Assembly (NCBI GenBank): GCA_947459215.1
Contig: CANHCQ010000005.1
Span: 19,467-83,466, forward strand
Reading direction: 5' to 3'
DNA from: Phycisphaerales bacterium
GTDB taxonomy: Bacteria > Planctomycetota > Phycisphaerae > Phycisphaerales > UBA1924
Length of the DNA stretch: 64,000 nt
Both the position numbers and the translations under genes were made by a program. Below, one piece after another: positions 24,333 to 34,491 of this stretch (position 1 is the first letter of the stretch; each line of letters begins with the position of its first letter). The notes below the pieces were generated by a model. The model was not told the DNA's origin and ran no database searches. It saw nothing but the letters and a program-made list of their open reading frames with translations.

Positions 24333-24354
24333 GTTGGTGTGATGGGATCACGTC

Positions 24355-24382
24355 GAGCTCTCGCTTAGGCGAGAGGCTTTAT
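24355..24382 (-). repeat. 28-nt hairpin element, copy 2
   Basis: Read on the minus strand it starts 3 nt after the hutU stop: ATAAAGCCTCT, C, GCCTAAGC, G, AGAGCTC. The stem pairs CTCTCGC with GCGAGAG. It is in the same orientation relative to hutU as copy 1 is to the GNAT gene. Confidence 0.8.
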
Positions 24383-24385
24383 CGA

Positions 24386-26092
<1,707 letters not shown>

Positions 26093-26200
26093 GGAGCTTC
26101 AGGCTACGCGGGAACAGGGTTCGACGCAAGAGCGGGATCGAAATGGGCTGGACACGATGGCGGTGGCGGTGCAAGCCCGGCGGCGACGCGATGGCCTGGA

Positions 26201-26228
26201 GACCTCTGGCTTACGCCAGAGGCTCTAT
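26201..26228 (-). repeat. 28-nt hairpin element, copy 3
   Basis: On the minus strand it begins 21 nt after the hutH stop: ATAGAGCCTCT, G, GCGTAAGC, C, AGAGGTC. Compared with copy 1, a C-G pair in the stem is replaced by G-C and one loop base differs. It sits between hutH and hutU. Confidence 0.8.
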
Positions 26229-26249
26229 CTTGGCGACGAGGTGCGGTGA

Positions 26250-27779
26250 CTACAGACCGACAAACGCGCCGGTGCGGATGAGCTCGGCGATGGCTTCGAT
26301 GTCCGCGGTGAGCGGGCGGTCTTCGGTGAGTTTCTTGACCTTGGAGCGGACGATCTTGTACGCGGCCTCGACGCCCTTGCCGCTCTTGAGGGGGCGGTGG
26401 TATTCGAGGCCCTGGGCGGCGCAGAGGAACTCGATCGCGACGACGCGGCGGGCGAGGTCGAGCGAGCGGGCGGCCTTGGCCGCGCTGCGGGGGCCGAAGG
26501 AGTTGTAATCCTCCATGCCGGCGGAGGTGGAGAGGTTCGCGACGCTGGCGGGCGTGGCGAGGCCGATCATCTCGTTGACGCAGGCCGCCGCGGTGTACTG
26601 GGCGATCATCAGGCCGCTCTGCAGGCCTGGGCGGGGGGAGAGGTAGGGCTTGAGGTGGCTCTCGGGCTCGAAGGCGCCGGTGATGAGGTACGTGCGACGC
26701 TCGCTGATCCCGGCGATGTGGCAGAGGGCTATGGAGAGCGTGTCGAGCGGGATGGCGAGCGGCATGCCGTGGAAGTTGGCGCCGGAGAGGATGTCGCCGC
26801 GCTTGGTTGAGCCCTTGGGGAACACAAGCGGGTTGTCGGTGACGGCGTTCAGCTCGCCGAACTCCAGCGTGGCGTAGAGATTGCCCGCGGCGTAACGGCA
26901 GGCGCCGAGCACGGTGGGGGCGGCGCGGAGGGAGTAGGGATCCTGCACGCGAGGGTCGTTCTCGACATGGCTCTTGACGATGCGGCTGCCGGAGAGGAGG
27001 TCACGCACCCGATTGGCGATGACGCGCATGCCGTCGTTGGAGCGGGCGTTGTATAGACGATCGTCGAGGAACTGGTCGGTTGCGCGGCAAGCATCGATGG
27101 ACATGGCCAGCGCGGTGATCGCGGCGTCGAGCAGGAGATCGGTGTCGTGTGCCAAAAGGCAACCCCATCCGGCCATGAGATGTGTGCCGTTGATGAGGGC
27201 GAGCCCTTCCTTTGCGGAGAGCGACAGAGGCTTGATACCGGCCTTGCGGAGCGCCGCGCCACCGGGCATCACGCGGGATGCACGGCCGACGGTTGCTTCG
27301 CCCTCCCCAATCGCCACCAGCGCGATCGCGGCGAGCGGAGCCAGGTCGCCGGAGGCTCCCACGCTGCCCACGCTCGGCACCACCGGGGTGATGCCGGCAT
27401 TGAGCATCTTGACGATGGTTTCGCAGACGACCGGGCGGACGCCGGAGAGTCCTCGGGCCAGCGAGGCGGCGAGCAGGAGCATGGTGGCACGCACCACGTC
27501 GCGGGGCAGCGGGTCGCCCACGCCGGCTGCGTGGGAGCGGACGAGGTTGCGCTGCAGAGCGGCCAGATCGTTCTGGCCGATGCGCTGCTTGCTGAGGGAG
27601 CCAAAGCCGGTGTTGATGCCGTAGTGGGGGAGGCCGTCGGTCAGCGCCGTTTCCACGACCGCCCGAGAACGCTTCATCGCGGCGATTGACGCGGGGGAGA
27701 CCTTGACCGTTTCGCCGGAGCGGGCGACGGCGACGACGGCATCGATGGTGAGCGAGTCGGGGCGGAGGGTCAGCGGCAT
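26250..27779 (-). CDS. hutH: Histidine ammonia-lyase
   Basis: 509 residues from the ATG at 27779. It removes ammonia from L-histidine to give urocanate. The MIO prosthetic group forms from Ala-Ser-Gly in PSVGSVGASGDLAPLAAIA (ASG at about 142-144, the canonical position). Also seen: YGINTGFGSL (about 53-62), LINGTHLMAGWG, RVQDPYSLRAAPTVLGACR, FEPESHLKPYLSPRPGLQSG and TSAGMEDYNSFG. It is the first gene of a hutHU pair. A phenylalanine or tyrosine ammonia-lyase is unlikely given hutU next to it. Confidence 0.96.
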   Translation of the reverse strand: MPLTLRPDSLTIDAVVAVARSGETVKVSPASIAAMKRSRAVVETALTDGLPHYGINTGFGSLSKQRIGQNDLAALQRNLVRSHAAGVGDPLPRDVVRATMLLLAASLARGLSGVRPVVCETIVKMLNAGITPVVPSVGSVGASGDLAPLAAIALVAIGEGEATVGRASRVMPGGAALRKAGIKPLSLSAKEGLALINGTHLMAGWGCLLAHDTDLLLDAAITALAMSIDACRATDQFLDDRLYNARSNDGMRVIANRVRDLLSGSRIVKSHVENDPRVQDPYSLRAAPTVLGACRYAAGNLYATLEFGELNAVTDNPLVFPKGSTKRGDILSGANFHGMPLAIPLDTLSIALCHIAGISERRTYLITGAFEPESHLKPYLSPRPGLQSGLMIAQYTAAACVNEMIGLATPASVANLSTSAGMEDYNSFGPRSAAKAARSLDLARRVVAIEFLCAAQGLEYHRPLKSGKGVEAAYKIVRSKVKKLTEDRPLTADIEAIAELIRTGAFVGL

Positions 27780-27843
27780 AGGCCGCGAGTGTACGAGGAT
27801 GCGGACATGCCTTGCTTGGCGGTGGACGGAGCGGGCATGCGGG

Positions 27844-27880
27844 GTCAAAAAGAAAAGGACCGGCCGGAGGCCGGTCCCAA
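27844..27880 (-). terminator. Terminator of the HTH-receiver gene
   Basis: On the minus strand: GGACCGGCC-TCC-GGCCGGTCC followed by TTTTCTTTTT. The 9-bp perfect stem is at 27857-27877. It separates the 27913-28491 gene from hutH. Confidence 0.9.
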
Positions 27881-27912
27881 TGGTGCGTGTTGAGCAAAGG
27901 TCGGGTCGCTGA

Positions 27913-28491
27913 TTAGGCCACGAGGTTCGTGACGTTCTCGATGGCCTCGACGACCTGCCGGACCTGGAAGGGCTTGCGGAGGAAACCGTCGAAGCCCTGG
28001 CCCTTGAGGCTGAAAGCCTGGCCGTCGGTGAGCTTGCTGCTCATGGCGATGAGCTTGGTGATCTGCAGGCTCTCGTTCTTCTTGACGATGTCGGTCAGAG
28101 CCTTCGAGTCGCCGTTGCCGAGTTCGAGGTCCATCAGCAGCACATGCGGCTTGAAGCGTTCGGCCTCGACGCCGGCGGCGAAGCCGGTGGAAGCGGAGCG
28201 GACTTCGTAGCTGGTCTGCTCGCTGAGGATCTTCTCGAGCGTGGCGGCGACTTCCTTGTCACCGTCAACGATCAGCACACGGGTGCGGCCGGACGCGATC
28301 CCCTCGAGCGGGATGTTGTGGGCCTTCATGAAACGGATGAGTTCGCTGGTGGGGATCCGGCGGTCGCGGCTACCCGGGATGCGGTAGCCCTTGAGCGAAC
28401 CGGAATCGAACCACTTGGAGACCGTGCGCGGCGCGACATTACAGATCTTCGCGACTTCGCCGGTCGTCAGCACTTCCTTGTCGATGGCCAT
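27913..28491 (-). CDS. DNA-binding HTH fused to a response-regulator receiver domain
   Basis: 192 residues from the ATG at 28491. Residues 8-60 form a MerR/excisionase-type winged HTH (TTGEVAKICNVAPRTVSKWF, then GYRIPGSRDRRIPTSELIRF), like BldC or Xis-type single-domain binders. Residues 70-190 are a CheY-like receiver: acidic pair in VLIVDGDKEVA, phospho-acceptor Asp in VLLMDLELGNGDS, Ser in AMSSKL, Lys in FLRKPFQV. The order HTH then receiver is the reverse of normal response regulators. No histidine kinase is adjacent. It has its own terminator. Confidence 0.85.
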   Translation of the reverse strand: MAIDKEVLTTGEVAKICNVAPRTVSKWFDSGSLKGYRIPGSRDRRIPTSELIRFMKAHNIPLEGIASGRTRVLIVDGDKEVAATLEKILSEQTSYEVRSASTGFAAGVEAERFKPHVLLMDLELGNGDSKALTDIVKKNESLQITKLIAMSSKLTDGQAFSLKGQGFDGFLRKPFQVRQVVEAIENVTNLVA

Positions 28492-28784
28492 CGCTTCACC
28501 TCGCGGGTACACAACGGGCGACGGATGACGCCCACAACGCAGTTCGGGACCCGAACACCGGTCCCGAGACGCCAAGGAATCGGCGATGCCGACTTGGCGG
28601 TTGATCGCGAGAGAATCAGTCGGGCCAGAAAGTGCGGTTTTTCCGTATCTGGCGGGTTATCCGGTCGCGTCGCCGCGGACGGCACAGGTCTGACACCAGG
28701 CATCCGGATCGAGGCCGGGGAGACTCTCAACACCTTCCCAGAATGCGTATCTTCACAGGGAATCCGCAGTTGCTGCGGGCCTTG
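28492..28784. other. Divergent intergenic region, left part
   Basis: No convincing gene. It should hold the promoter for the HTH-receiver gene read leftward; I could not pick clear hexamers on that strand. Confidence 0.4.
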
Positions 28785-28814
28785 TTGACAGACCTGACGC
28801 GTTCCTAGTAGATT
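28785..28814 (+). promoter_or_regulatory. Sigma-70 type promoter for the HEAT-repeat gene
   Basis: Perfect TTGACA (28785-28790), an 18-nt spacer, and TAGATT (28809-28814). The start codon is at 29089, so the leader would be about 270 nt. The leader is G-rich (several GGGG runs between 28840 and 28920) and shows no obvious riboswitch or small gene. Confidence 0.55.
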
Positions 28815-29088
28815 GACTACTGTTTGACCCTTTCCGGAGCGGGGCGGCGGGGTCTGGGTTTCTGGTTTGCGGTGGTGGGGGAGACAGATTGAGGAGCGGG
28901 TTGGGGAAAAGGTGGGGGTACGTGTCGCGGTCTGGGATTGCGTGTGCAACCTTCCGGATTGCGGCTCGAACATCTTGACCACGAGAACCACGGGCGGCCC
29001 TGCCCGGGGTGGATTCGGTCCCGCAGGAAGCGGGCACAGGCCGAGGCTGCTCGTCTGGCGCACTTACCGGCGCTCTTAGAGGATTCCG

Positions 29089-31302
29089 ATGATCGCACGC
29101 ACCATCCGCCGTACTTCTTCCGCTTTCACAGTTGCCGCGATGATCGCTGTCGCGGGCTTGGCGCTGCCCAGCGTGTCGTGGGCGCAGGATTCGAAGCCCG
29201 CGGAGTCGGGCGCGAAGGCGGCGAGCGAAACGGATCTCCTGAAGGACTTCATCCACTTCACCCGCATCGCCCGCTACGACGTTGCGGCGCAGGTCGGGTC
29301 GGAGTTGCTGGGCCGTGGGATCAAGCCCAAGGACTTTGTGTCGATGGTCGACGGGGCGGGTGAACAAGCCCGGTTCGACGAGACAGTGGGCCGCGCCATG
29401 CGGGTTGGTTCGCTGGAGCCGATCGCCGGCGCGATGTACAAGCTGTACGAGTCCGGCCGTCTGGCGGCGGCGCGTGACCCGGGCGAGATCGCCGAGAACA
29501 TCAAGAAGCTGACCGGCACGGTGCAGGGGCGTATCCGTGCGTCCACGCGTCTGAAGGCGGCGGGCGAGTACGCGATGCCGCAGTTGCTGAACGCTCTCAT
29601 GGATCGCGACAATCCGGCGTTGCGTTCGGAAGCCCAGCGTGTGCTGGTGGAGATCGGCAGCCAGTCGGTGATCCCGCTCGCGACGGCCATGGTGCACAGC
29701 GAGCCGGCCCAGGCTGAGCGTCTGGCCGATGTTCTCGGCCTGATCGGGCACCGCGCTGCGCTTCCGTTCCTGGCGGACCTGAAGACCTCGTCGACGGTGG
29801 CGAACGTGAAGGCCTCGACCGAGCGGGCCATGAACCGCATCGACCCCGGCAGCGTGAATGCCGGCGTGGCCGATCTGTACCTCGGGCTCGCCGAGCGGTA
29901 CTACGGGCAATCGCGCGATGTCACCAGCTTCGGCGGCGAGGACTTCCAGCTGCTCTGGTCGTACAACCCCTCGTCGGGCCTGAACATGACCGGTATCCGC
30001 ACGGCGGTGTACCACGAGGCGATGGCAATGGCGCTCGCTGAGCGTGCGCTGACGATCGACGCCGGCAATCAGCAGGCGTTGGGTCTGTGGCTGGCGAGCA
30101 ATCTCCGCCGCGAGATCCAGACCCCGCAGGGCTATGAGAATCCGGCCTACGCCGCGGATCGCCGCGACGCGATGTACTTCGCGGTGGCGGCGGGCGCTGG
30201 CCCGAGCCAGGCCGTGCTCGCCCGCGCGGTGGATGCCAAGGACACCATGCTGGCCCGGAAGGCGATCGGCGCGATCGAACGCACCGCGGGCAGTGGGGCA
30301 CTGACGGCCAAGACGGGCGATCGCTCGCCGCTGGTCGAAGCCCTGACCTACCCGAACCGTCGCGTGCAGTATGAGGCTGCGTTGGCGCTGGGAGCATCGC
30401 AGCCTTCGGCTCCGTTTGCGGGCAGCGAACGCGTCGTTCCGACGCTCGCGGCCACGATCCGCGAGGCCTCGGCGAAGTATGCCGGCATCATCGCTCGCGA
30501 TAACGAGCAGTATCAGGCGATCCGCAAGATCCTTGAGCAGGATGGGTACACGGTGCTGAGCCGCGGCTCGAGCCTGACCGAGCTCGACGGTGCGATCGCC
30601 GAGGTCCCGGCTGTCGATCTGCTCGTTGCCGTGGACCCGAATGCGACGGAGGTTCCGGCGCTTATCACGTCGATCCGCGGGACGACCCGCACGGCGGCGA
30701 CGCCCCTGCTGGCGCTGACGACTGCGGAGTCGTATCCCGATCTGCGCCGTCGCTACGAGACCGAGACCAATGTGACCGTCCGCCCGCTCGCGACAGCGCC
30801 CGAGGCGATCAGCAAGGCGGCGAACGACCTCGTTCTCGCGGCGTCGGGCGGCCCGATCGCCAGCGACGAGGCGCAGGCGTATGCCGCCCGCTCGCTCGCG
30901 GTGCTGCGTGACCTTGCGGTCTCTCGCAACACGGCCCTTCCGGTGGAAGAGGCTGTGGTGCCGCTGATCAAGAGCCTGACCGAATCGACCGGTGCGACGA
31001 AGATGAGTGTGGCCGAGGTGCTGTCGCTCATCGGCCAGCAGCGTGCGCAGGTCGCGCTGATGGACGCGGCTCTCAACGCCAGCGGCAGTGATCGGATCGA
31101 TCTGATGGTCAAGGTCGCGAGCAGCGCGAAGCGCTTCGGCAACCAGCTCGAGGATCGTCAGGTTCGCCGTGTGGTGGAGATGGCCAAGGGCAGCGATGTC
31201 GCGGAATCGACCGCGGCGGCGGCTCTGGCCGGCGCTCTGAACCTGCCGAACGCGGATTTGATTCAGTTCATCCTCGGCGGCCGCTCGCACCAGGCCCAGT
31301 AA
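29089..31302 (+). CDS. Exported HEAT-repeat protein with an embedded receiver-like domain
   Basis: 737 residues; AGAGGATTCCG precedes the ATG. Signal peptide through about residue 32 (FTVAAMIAVAGLALPSVSWA). Helical HEAT-like repeats follow (PQLLNALMDRDNPALRSEAQ RVLVEIG, then AERLADVLGLIGHRAALPFL ADL), later TPR-like helices (MALAERALTIDAGNQQALGL) and more HEAT units (RVQYEAALALGASQ). About residues 475-585 look like a degenerate receiver fold: LEQDGYTVLSRGSSLTELDG, then VDLLVAVDP, then TPLLALTTAES and VTVRPLATAPEAISKAANDL. It is an exported scaffold or binding protein of unknown partner. It ends with a strong terminator. Confidence 0.8.
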   Translation: MIARTIRRTSSAFTVAAMIAVAGLALPSVSWAQDSKPAESGAKAASETDLLKDFIHFTRIARYDVAAQVGSELLGRGIKPKDFVSMVDGAGEQARFDETVGRAMRVGSLEPIAGAMYKLYESGRLAAARDPGEIAENIKKLTGTVQGRIRASTRLKAAGEYAMPQLLNALMDRDNPALRSEAQRVLVEIGSQSVIPLATAMVHSEPAQAERLADVLGLIGHRAALPFLADLKTSSTVANVKASTERAMNRIDPGSVNAGVADLYLGLAERYYGQSRDVTSFGGEDFQLLWSYNPSSGLNMTGIRTAVYHEAMAMALAERALTIDAGNQQALGLWLASNLRREIQTPQGYENPAYAADRRDAMYFAVAAGAGPSQAVLARAVDAKDTMLARKAIGAIERTAGSGALTAKTGDRSPLVEALTYPNRRVQYEAALALGASQPSAPFAGSERVVPTLAATIREASAKYAGIIARDNEQYQAIRKILEQDGYTVLSRGSSLTELDGAIAEVPAVDLLVAVDPNATEVPALITSIRGTTRTAATPLLALTTAESYPDLRRRYETETNVTVRPLATAPEAISKAANDLVLAASGGPIASDEAQAYAARSLAVLRDLAVSRNTALPVEEAVVPLIKSLTESTGATKMSVAEVLSLIGQQRAQVALMDAALNASGSDRIDLMVKVASSAKRFGNQLEDRQVRRVVEMAKGSDVAESTAAAALAGALNLPNADLIQFILGGRSHQAQ

Positions 31303-31331
31303 GTCCTGCGGTGATCAAACAACGACGTGTC

Positions 31332-31358
31332 AAGGGTCGGCGTCGCGCCGACCCTTTT
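31332..31358 (+). terminator. Rho-independent terminator
   Basis: AAGGGTCGGCG-TCG-CGCCGACCC followed by TTTT, with a 9-bp GC stem at 31334-31354. It lies 30 nt after the HEAT-repeat gene. The remaining 260 bp up to 31620 show no gene. Confidence 0.88.
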
Positions 31359-31620
31359 CGTTTGGTGAACCGCGCGGCGTGCGGCGGTGGGATTGCTCGG
31401 GCCATCCGGTGCGTTGCCGAAAACTCGAAGCGCCGGGAGTGGGGGAGGAGTGACGCCGGATGCTCGTTGACGCAACGCGGCCTGTTGCGTTCCCCAACCT
31501 GTTCTGCGTGGACTTTTGGCTTTCGGCGAACCGCTCCGGTACTCATTACGGAAATGAAGCAGCGGGGGATCTGTCACCCCGCATGGGATCGCCATCGGGA
31601 GCTTATCGCGACAGGCACGT

Positions 31621-32583
31621 ATGGCCCTTCACCTGGATCCACTGCCCGACGATCCCGACGCACGCCCGGGGCCTGTGCCGTGGGATCCCGCGCGGCCGCT
31701 CTTTGAGTCGGGCATGGTCGGGATCGGCACGATCCGCATGGCGGCGGGGCACTCTGAGATGAACCGGGAACGGGTGGCGTATGTGTGGCCGACGGTGTCA
31801 TTCCCGCGCTTGCCGTACACCGTGCGGTTTGATCGCGCGGAGTTGGTGCAGGGAGATCGCAATACCGCGGTGCTGACGAGCGTGGGCTCGGTGATGCGTC
31901 GCGTCAGCCTGACGGACCGCGGCATCGACAGCGTCTGGATGGACGTGCACCCGAATCTGCTCGCTGACATGGTTTCGGTAGCGACCCAGAGCACACGCGA
32001 CCCAGACGCCCGCTTTCCGTGGCGTTCAGCCCCCCTGCCAACCGCGCCGCTGCTTGCGATCACGCGGCTGGCGGTGCGTCTGCGAAAGCAGGGGGGTGCC
32101 TTGGCGGGCTCGTCCCCCCCCTATCCGTTCGCGTCGGCGGCAGCGGGGGCGCCGACGCCACTTGAGGTGGAGGAGACGGTCCTGGGAGCGATCGGAGCAG
32201 CGGTGAAGTCTGCCGCCGCAGCCCACGCACCGACACGCCGCCGCCCCCCTTCCGCGGCACAGTCGCGATTTCACCGCGAGGCGGTGAATGAAGTGCGTCG
32301 GCAGCTGGCGGTGGCACCGGAGGATCACCACCGCCTGACCCGGCTCGCGGCGTCGGTGCACGTCTCGCCGTTTCACCTGTGCCGGCTGTTCAAGCGGCTG
32401 ACCGGCCTGCCGATCCATCGATACCTCGAGCGGCTGCGTCTGCGAGCGGCGATGGAGGAGACGGTGGAAACGGGGGCACGGATGCTGGACATTGCGCTGC
32501 GCCACGGCTTCTGCTCGGAGGCACACTTGTCCAATGCGTTCCTGAAGGAGTTCGGGACGAGGCCGAGCCGGGTGCGGGGATGA
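31621..32583 (+). CDS. AraC-family transcriptional regulator
   Basis: 320 residues from the ATG at 31621. The C-terminal 100 residues carry the two HTH motifs: LTRLAASVHVSPFHLCRLFK and LDIALRHGFCSEAHLSNAFL, with the end EFGTRPSRVRG. The first 160 residues are a cupin-like sensing domain with GIGTIRMAAG, YVWPTVSFPRLPYTVRFDRA and a C-terminal Ala/Pro-rich linker. The ligand and targets are unknown. It is convergent with a decayed hydrolase gene. Confidence 0.85.
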   Translation: MALHLDPLPDDPDARPGPVPWDPARPLFESGMVGIGTIRMAAGHSEMNRERVAYVWPTVSFPRLPYTVRFDRAELVQGDRNTAVLTSVGSVMRRVSLTDRGIDSVWMDVHPNLLADMVSVATQSTRDPDARFPWRSAPLPTAPLLAITRLAVRLRKQGGALAGSSPPYPFASAAAGAPTPLEVEETVLGAIGAAVKSAAAAHAPTRRRPPSAAQSRFHREAVNEVRRQLAVAPEDHHRLTRLAASVHVSPFHLCRLFKRLTGLPIHRYLERLRLRAAMEETVETGARMLDIALRHGFCSEAHLSNAFLKEFGTRPSRVRG

Positions 32584-32635
32584 ACGGCGGAAGGCGGGAA
32601 ACTCGCCTGTAGTCAGGGGCCATCGCCGCCATGCC

Positions 32636-32663
32636 TTGTATTTAACATAACATTTATTATAGG
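32636..32663. other. AT-rich island in GC-rich surroundings
   Basis: About 28 bp (TTGTATTTAACATAACATTT then ATTATAGG) with almost no G or C, between the AraC gene and a decayed hydrolase. On the minus strand it contains a perfect TATAAT. It could be a leftover junction from a rearrangement or an unrelated promoter core. Confidence 0.45.
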
Positions 32664-33248
32664 ACGATGCAGGTAGTGCGAACCTGCTTGCCGCGGCTGC
32701 GTTTCGGGGGTTCATGGCCTGCCGGGTGAGTGGCGCCCACTCCGCGACCTTGGCGTCGATCCAGGAGGCAATGTCGGTCGCGTAGCCGTCGAGTCGCCAG
32801 AAGAGCAGGGTGTGCCCGCCGTGGAACTTCCAGCGTTCGGGACGGCCGAGTCGCTCCCAGAGTTGATCGCCTCTGGCGTTCGGCACGATCCGGTCACGGT
32901 CGGCCTGGATGACGAGCACGCGATCGGCGGGGATCGCGGCGGCGGTGTGAAGCGGATCGGTCGTGCATGCCTCGAGCCAGGTGCGAACGAACCGGTCACG
33001 CTGCTCAGAAGGGGGGTCCTGGGGGAGCCACCGGACCCGTGAGGCGGGGTCGGTGAGTTGGGTGTCAAGGTAGACGCTGGCGAGGTCGGCCCCGCCGCCG
33101 ATGAGAACGACCGCGGCGACTCGGTCAATGTGCTTGGTGGCGAAGGCCAAGGACGGTGGCGCCCCCGCTGCAACCGACAACGACGAGTTGGGCGCTTTGC
33201 CCGAGATGCATCGGTTGGCCCCTCGTATGACCAGAGAACTGGCTCTTA
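32664..33248 (-). pseudogene. Frameshifted, truncated alpha/beta hydrolase
   Basis: Read on the minus strand directly after the M42 peptidase stop. One frame gives MHLGQSAQLVVVGCSGGATV, with the nucleophile elbow G-C-S-G-G, and stops soon after. The next frame takes over with FATKHIDRVAAVVLIGGGAD and keeps the later catalytic residues: Asp in IQADRDRIVP and His in FHGGHTLLFW. The N-terminal core before the elbow is missing at the M42 junction, and the second frame runs on without a natural stop into the antisense of the AraC gene. So it is a 5'-truncated gene with at least one frameshift near 33130, not a working enzyme. Confidence 0.7.
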
Positions 33249-34328
33249 CTACGCCACCGTTGCCACGTACGCCGCCAAGATGTCCCGCGCTGCCGCGAGG
33301 TCCTTCTTGTCGATCATTTCGGTCACGGTGTGGATGTAGCGTGTGCCCACGGTGATGCCGACGGCGCGTGCGCCGGCCGCGGCTTGCTGGGCGGCGGCGC
33401 CGTCCTGCCCCCCTGCCGCGAGGATCGACCGCTGGTACGGGATCTTGTTCTTGATGGCGAGCTTTTCGATGTCGTTTACGAGCTGGTGATCGGAGATGAA
33501 CGAGCTGTCCTTGATGTGCAGCGCGAAGCCCTGGCCGTGGCGGGAGACGGCTTCCTCGGGTGGGACGCCGGGGGTGTCGCAGGCGAGGGTGACGTCGATG
33601 CCCAGACCGATGTCGGGTTCGACGGCGTGGCTGGCGGTCTTGGCACCGCGGAGGCCGACTTCTTCCTGGACCGTGAACGCGACGACGACCTCGCAGGCGT
33701 GGCCGTTCTTGTTCTTGTCGAGTTGGCGCACGCTCTCGATGCCGAGCCAGCAGGCGACGCGGTTGTCGAGAGCCTTGCTGACGATTTTGTCGCCGACCTC
33801 GATCAGCGGCTCGTCCATCACAACATAATCACCGATCTTGACCTTCTTCTTCACCTTGTCGCCGGGCAGGCCCATGTCGACGAAGAACTCCTTCACTTCC
33901 GGGATCTTCTCGCGGTCCTTGGGGCCCGAGATGTGGATCGGGCGGCCGCCGGGGTTCATGACGGCTTTGTAGTCGCCACTGTCGGTGACAACGAGAACGC
34001 GGCGGCTGAAGAGATTGCGGGTATCGAAGCCGCCGGCGTTGTTGAGCCAGAGGTAGCCCTTGTCGTCGATGTGGGTGACGTAGAAGCCGATCTCGTCCAT
34101 GTGGCAAAGCTGCATCACGCGGGTGGGGCGAGACTGCGTCTTCTTCTTGCCGGCCCCCCCTGCTGCCTTGCCGCGGGGGTGGCGGGTACAGATGAGCGAG
34201 CCCATGGCGTCGGTGCGGACCTCGTCGAAGAGGCCGTCGATTTCCTTCTCGATGATCGCACGCACGCGCTCCTCGCGGCCGGGGACGCCAGGGGTTTCGC
34301 AGAGACGCTTGAGGAGGTCGGTGTTCAT
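33249..34328 (-). CDS. M42-family glutamyl aminopeptidase/endoglucanase-type metallopeptidase
   Basis: 359 residues from the ATG at 34328. It is a cytoplasmic dinuclear-metal aminopeptidase, usually a tetrahedral dodecamer. Ligands and catalytic residues: His-Asp in LCHMDEIGFYVTHID, Asp in SKALDNRVACWLG, Glu-Glu in VQEEVGLRGAKTA, Asp in GIDVTLACDTPG, and His in GTRYIHTVTEMIDKKDL. The N-terminus LLKRLCETPGVPGREERVRA is standard. A Lys/Gly-rich insertion near residue 55 (GKAAGGAGKKKTQ) is unusual. It is divergent from ygfZ at 34492. Confidence 0.92.
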   Translation of the reverse strand: MNTDLLKRLCETPGVPGREERVRAIIEKEIDGLFDEVRTDAMGSLICTRHPRGKAAGGAGKKKTQSRPTRVMQLCHMDEIGFYVTHIDDKGYLWLNNAGGFDTRNLFSRRVLVVTDSGDYKAVMNPGGRPIHISGPKDREKIPEVKEFFVDMGLPGDKVKKKVKIGDYVVMDEPLIEVGDKIVSKALDNRVACWLGIESVRQLDKNKNGHACEVVVAFTVQEEVGLRGAKTASHAVEPDIGLGIDVTLACDTPGVPPEEAVSRHGQGFALHIKDSSFISDHQLVNDIEKLAIKNKIPYQRSILAAGGQDGAAAQQAAAGARAVGITVGTRYIHTVTEMIDKKDLAAARDILAAYVATVA

Positions 34329-34491
34329 GATGGGTGAAACGGTTGGAGGGCTGCGGTTCGCGGGAAAGGCTACGGGCTTGCCGGGAGGCAAGAATGCACA
34401 GCATACCGGAGAGGAGGCCCTTGGGTTTCTTTGGTGCCTCTCCGATCTCTGCCCTCCAACCCGCCACACCCTCAACCCCCACTTCCAAGCA

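Noticed and set aside
32026..32660. Continuation of the hydrolase frame under the AraC gene
   Set aside because: This part is antisense to a good AraC gene and has lost hydrolase similarity. It only reflects the missing stop codon of the pseudogene.
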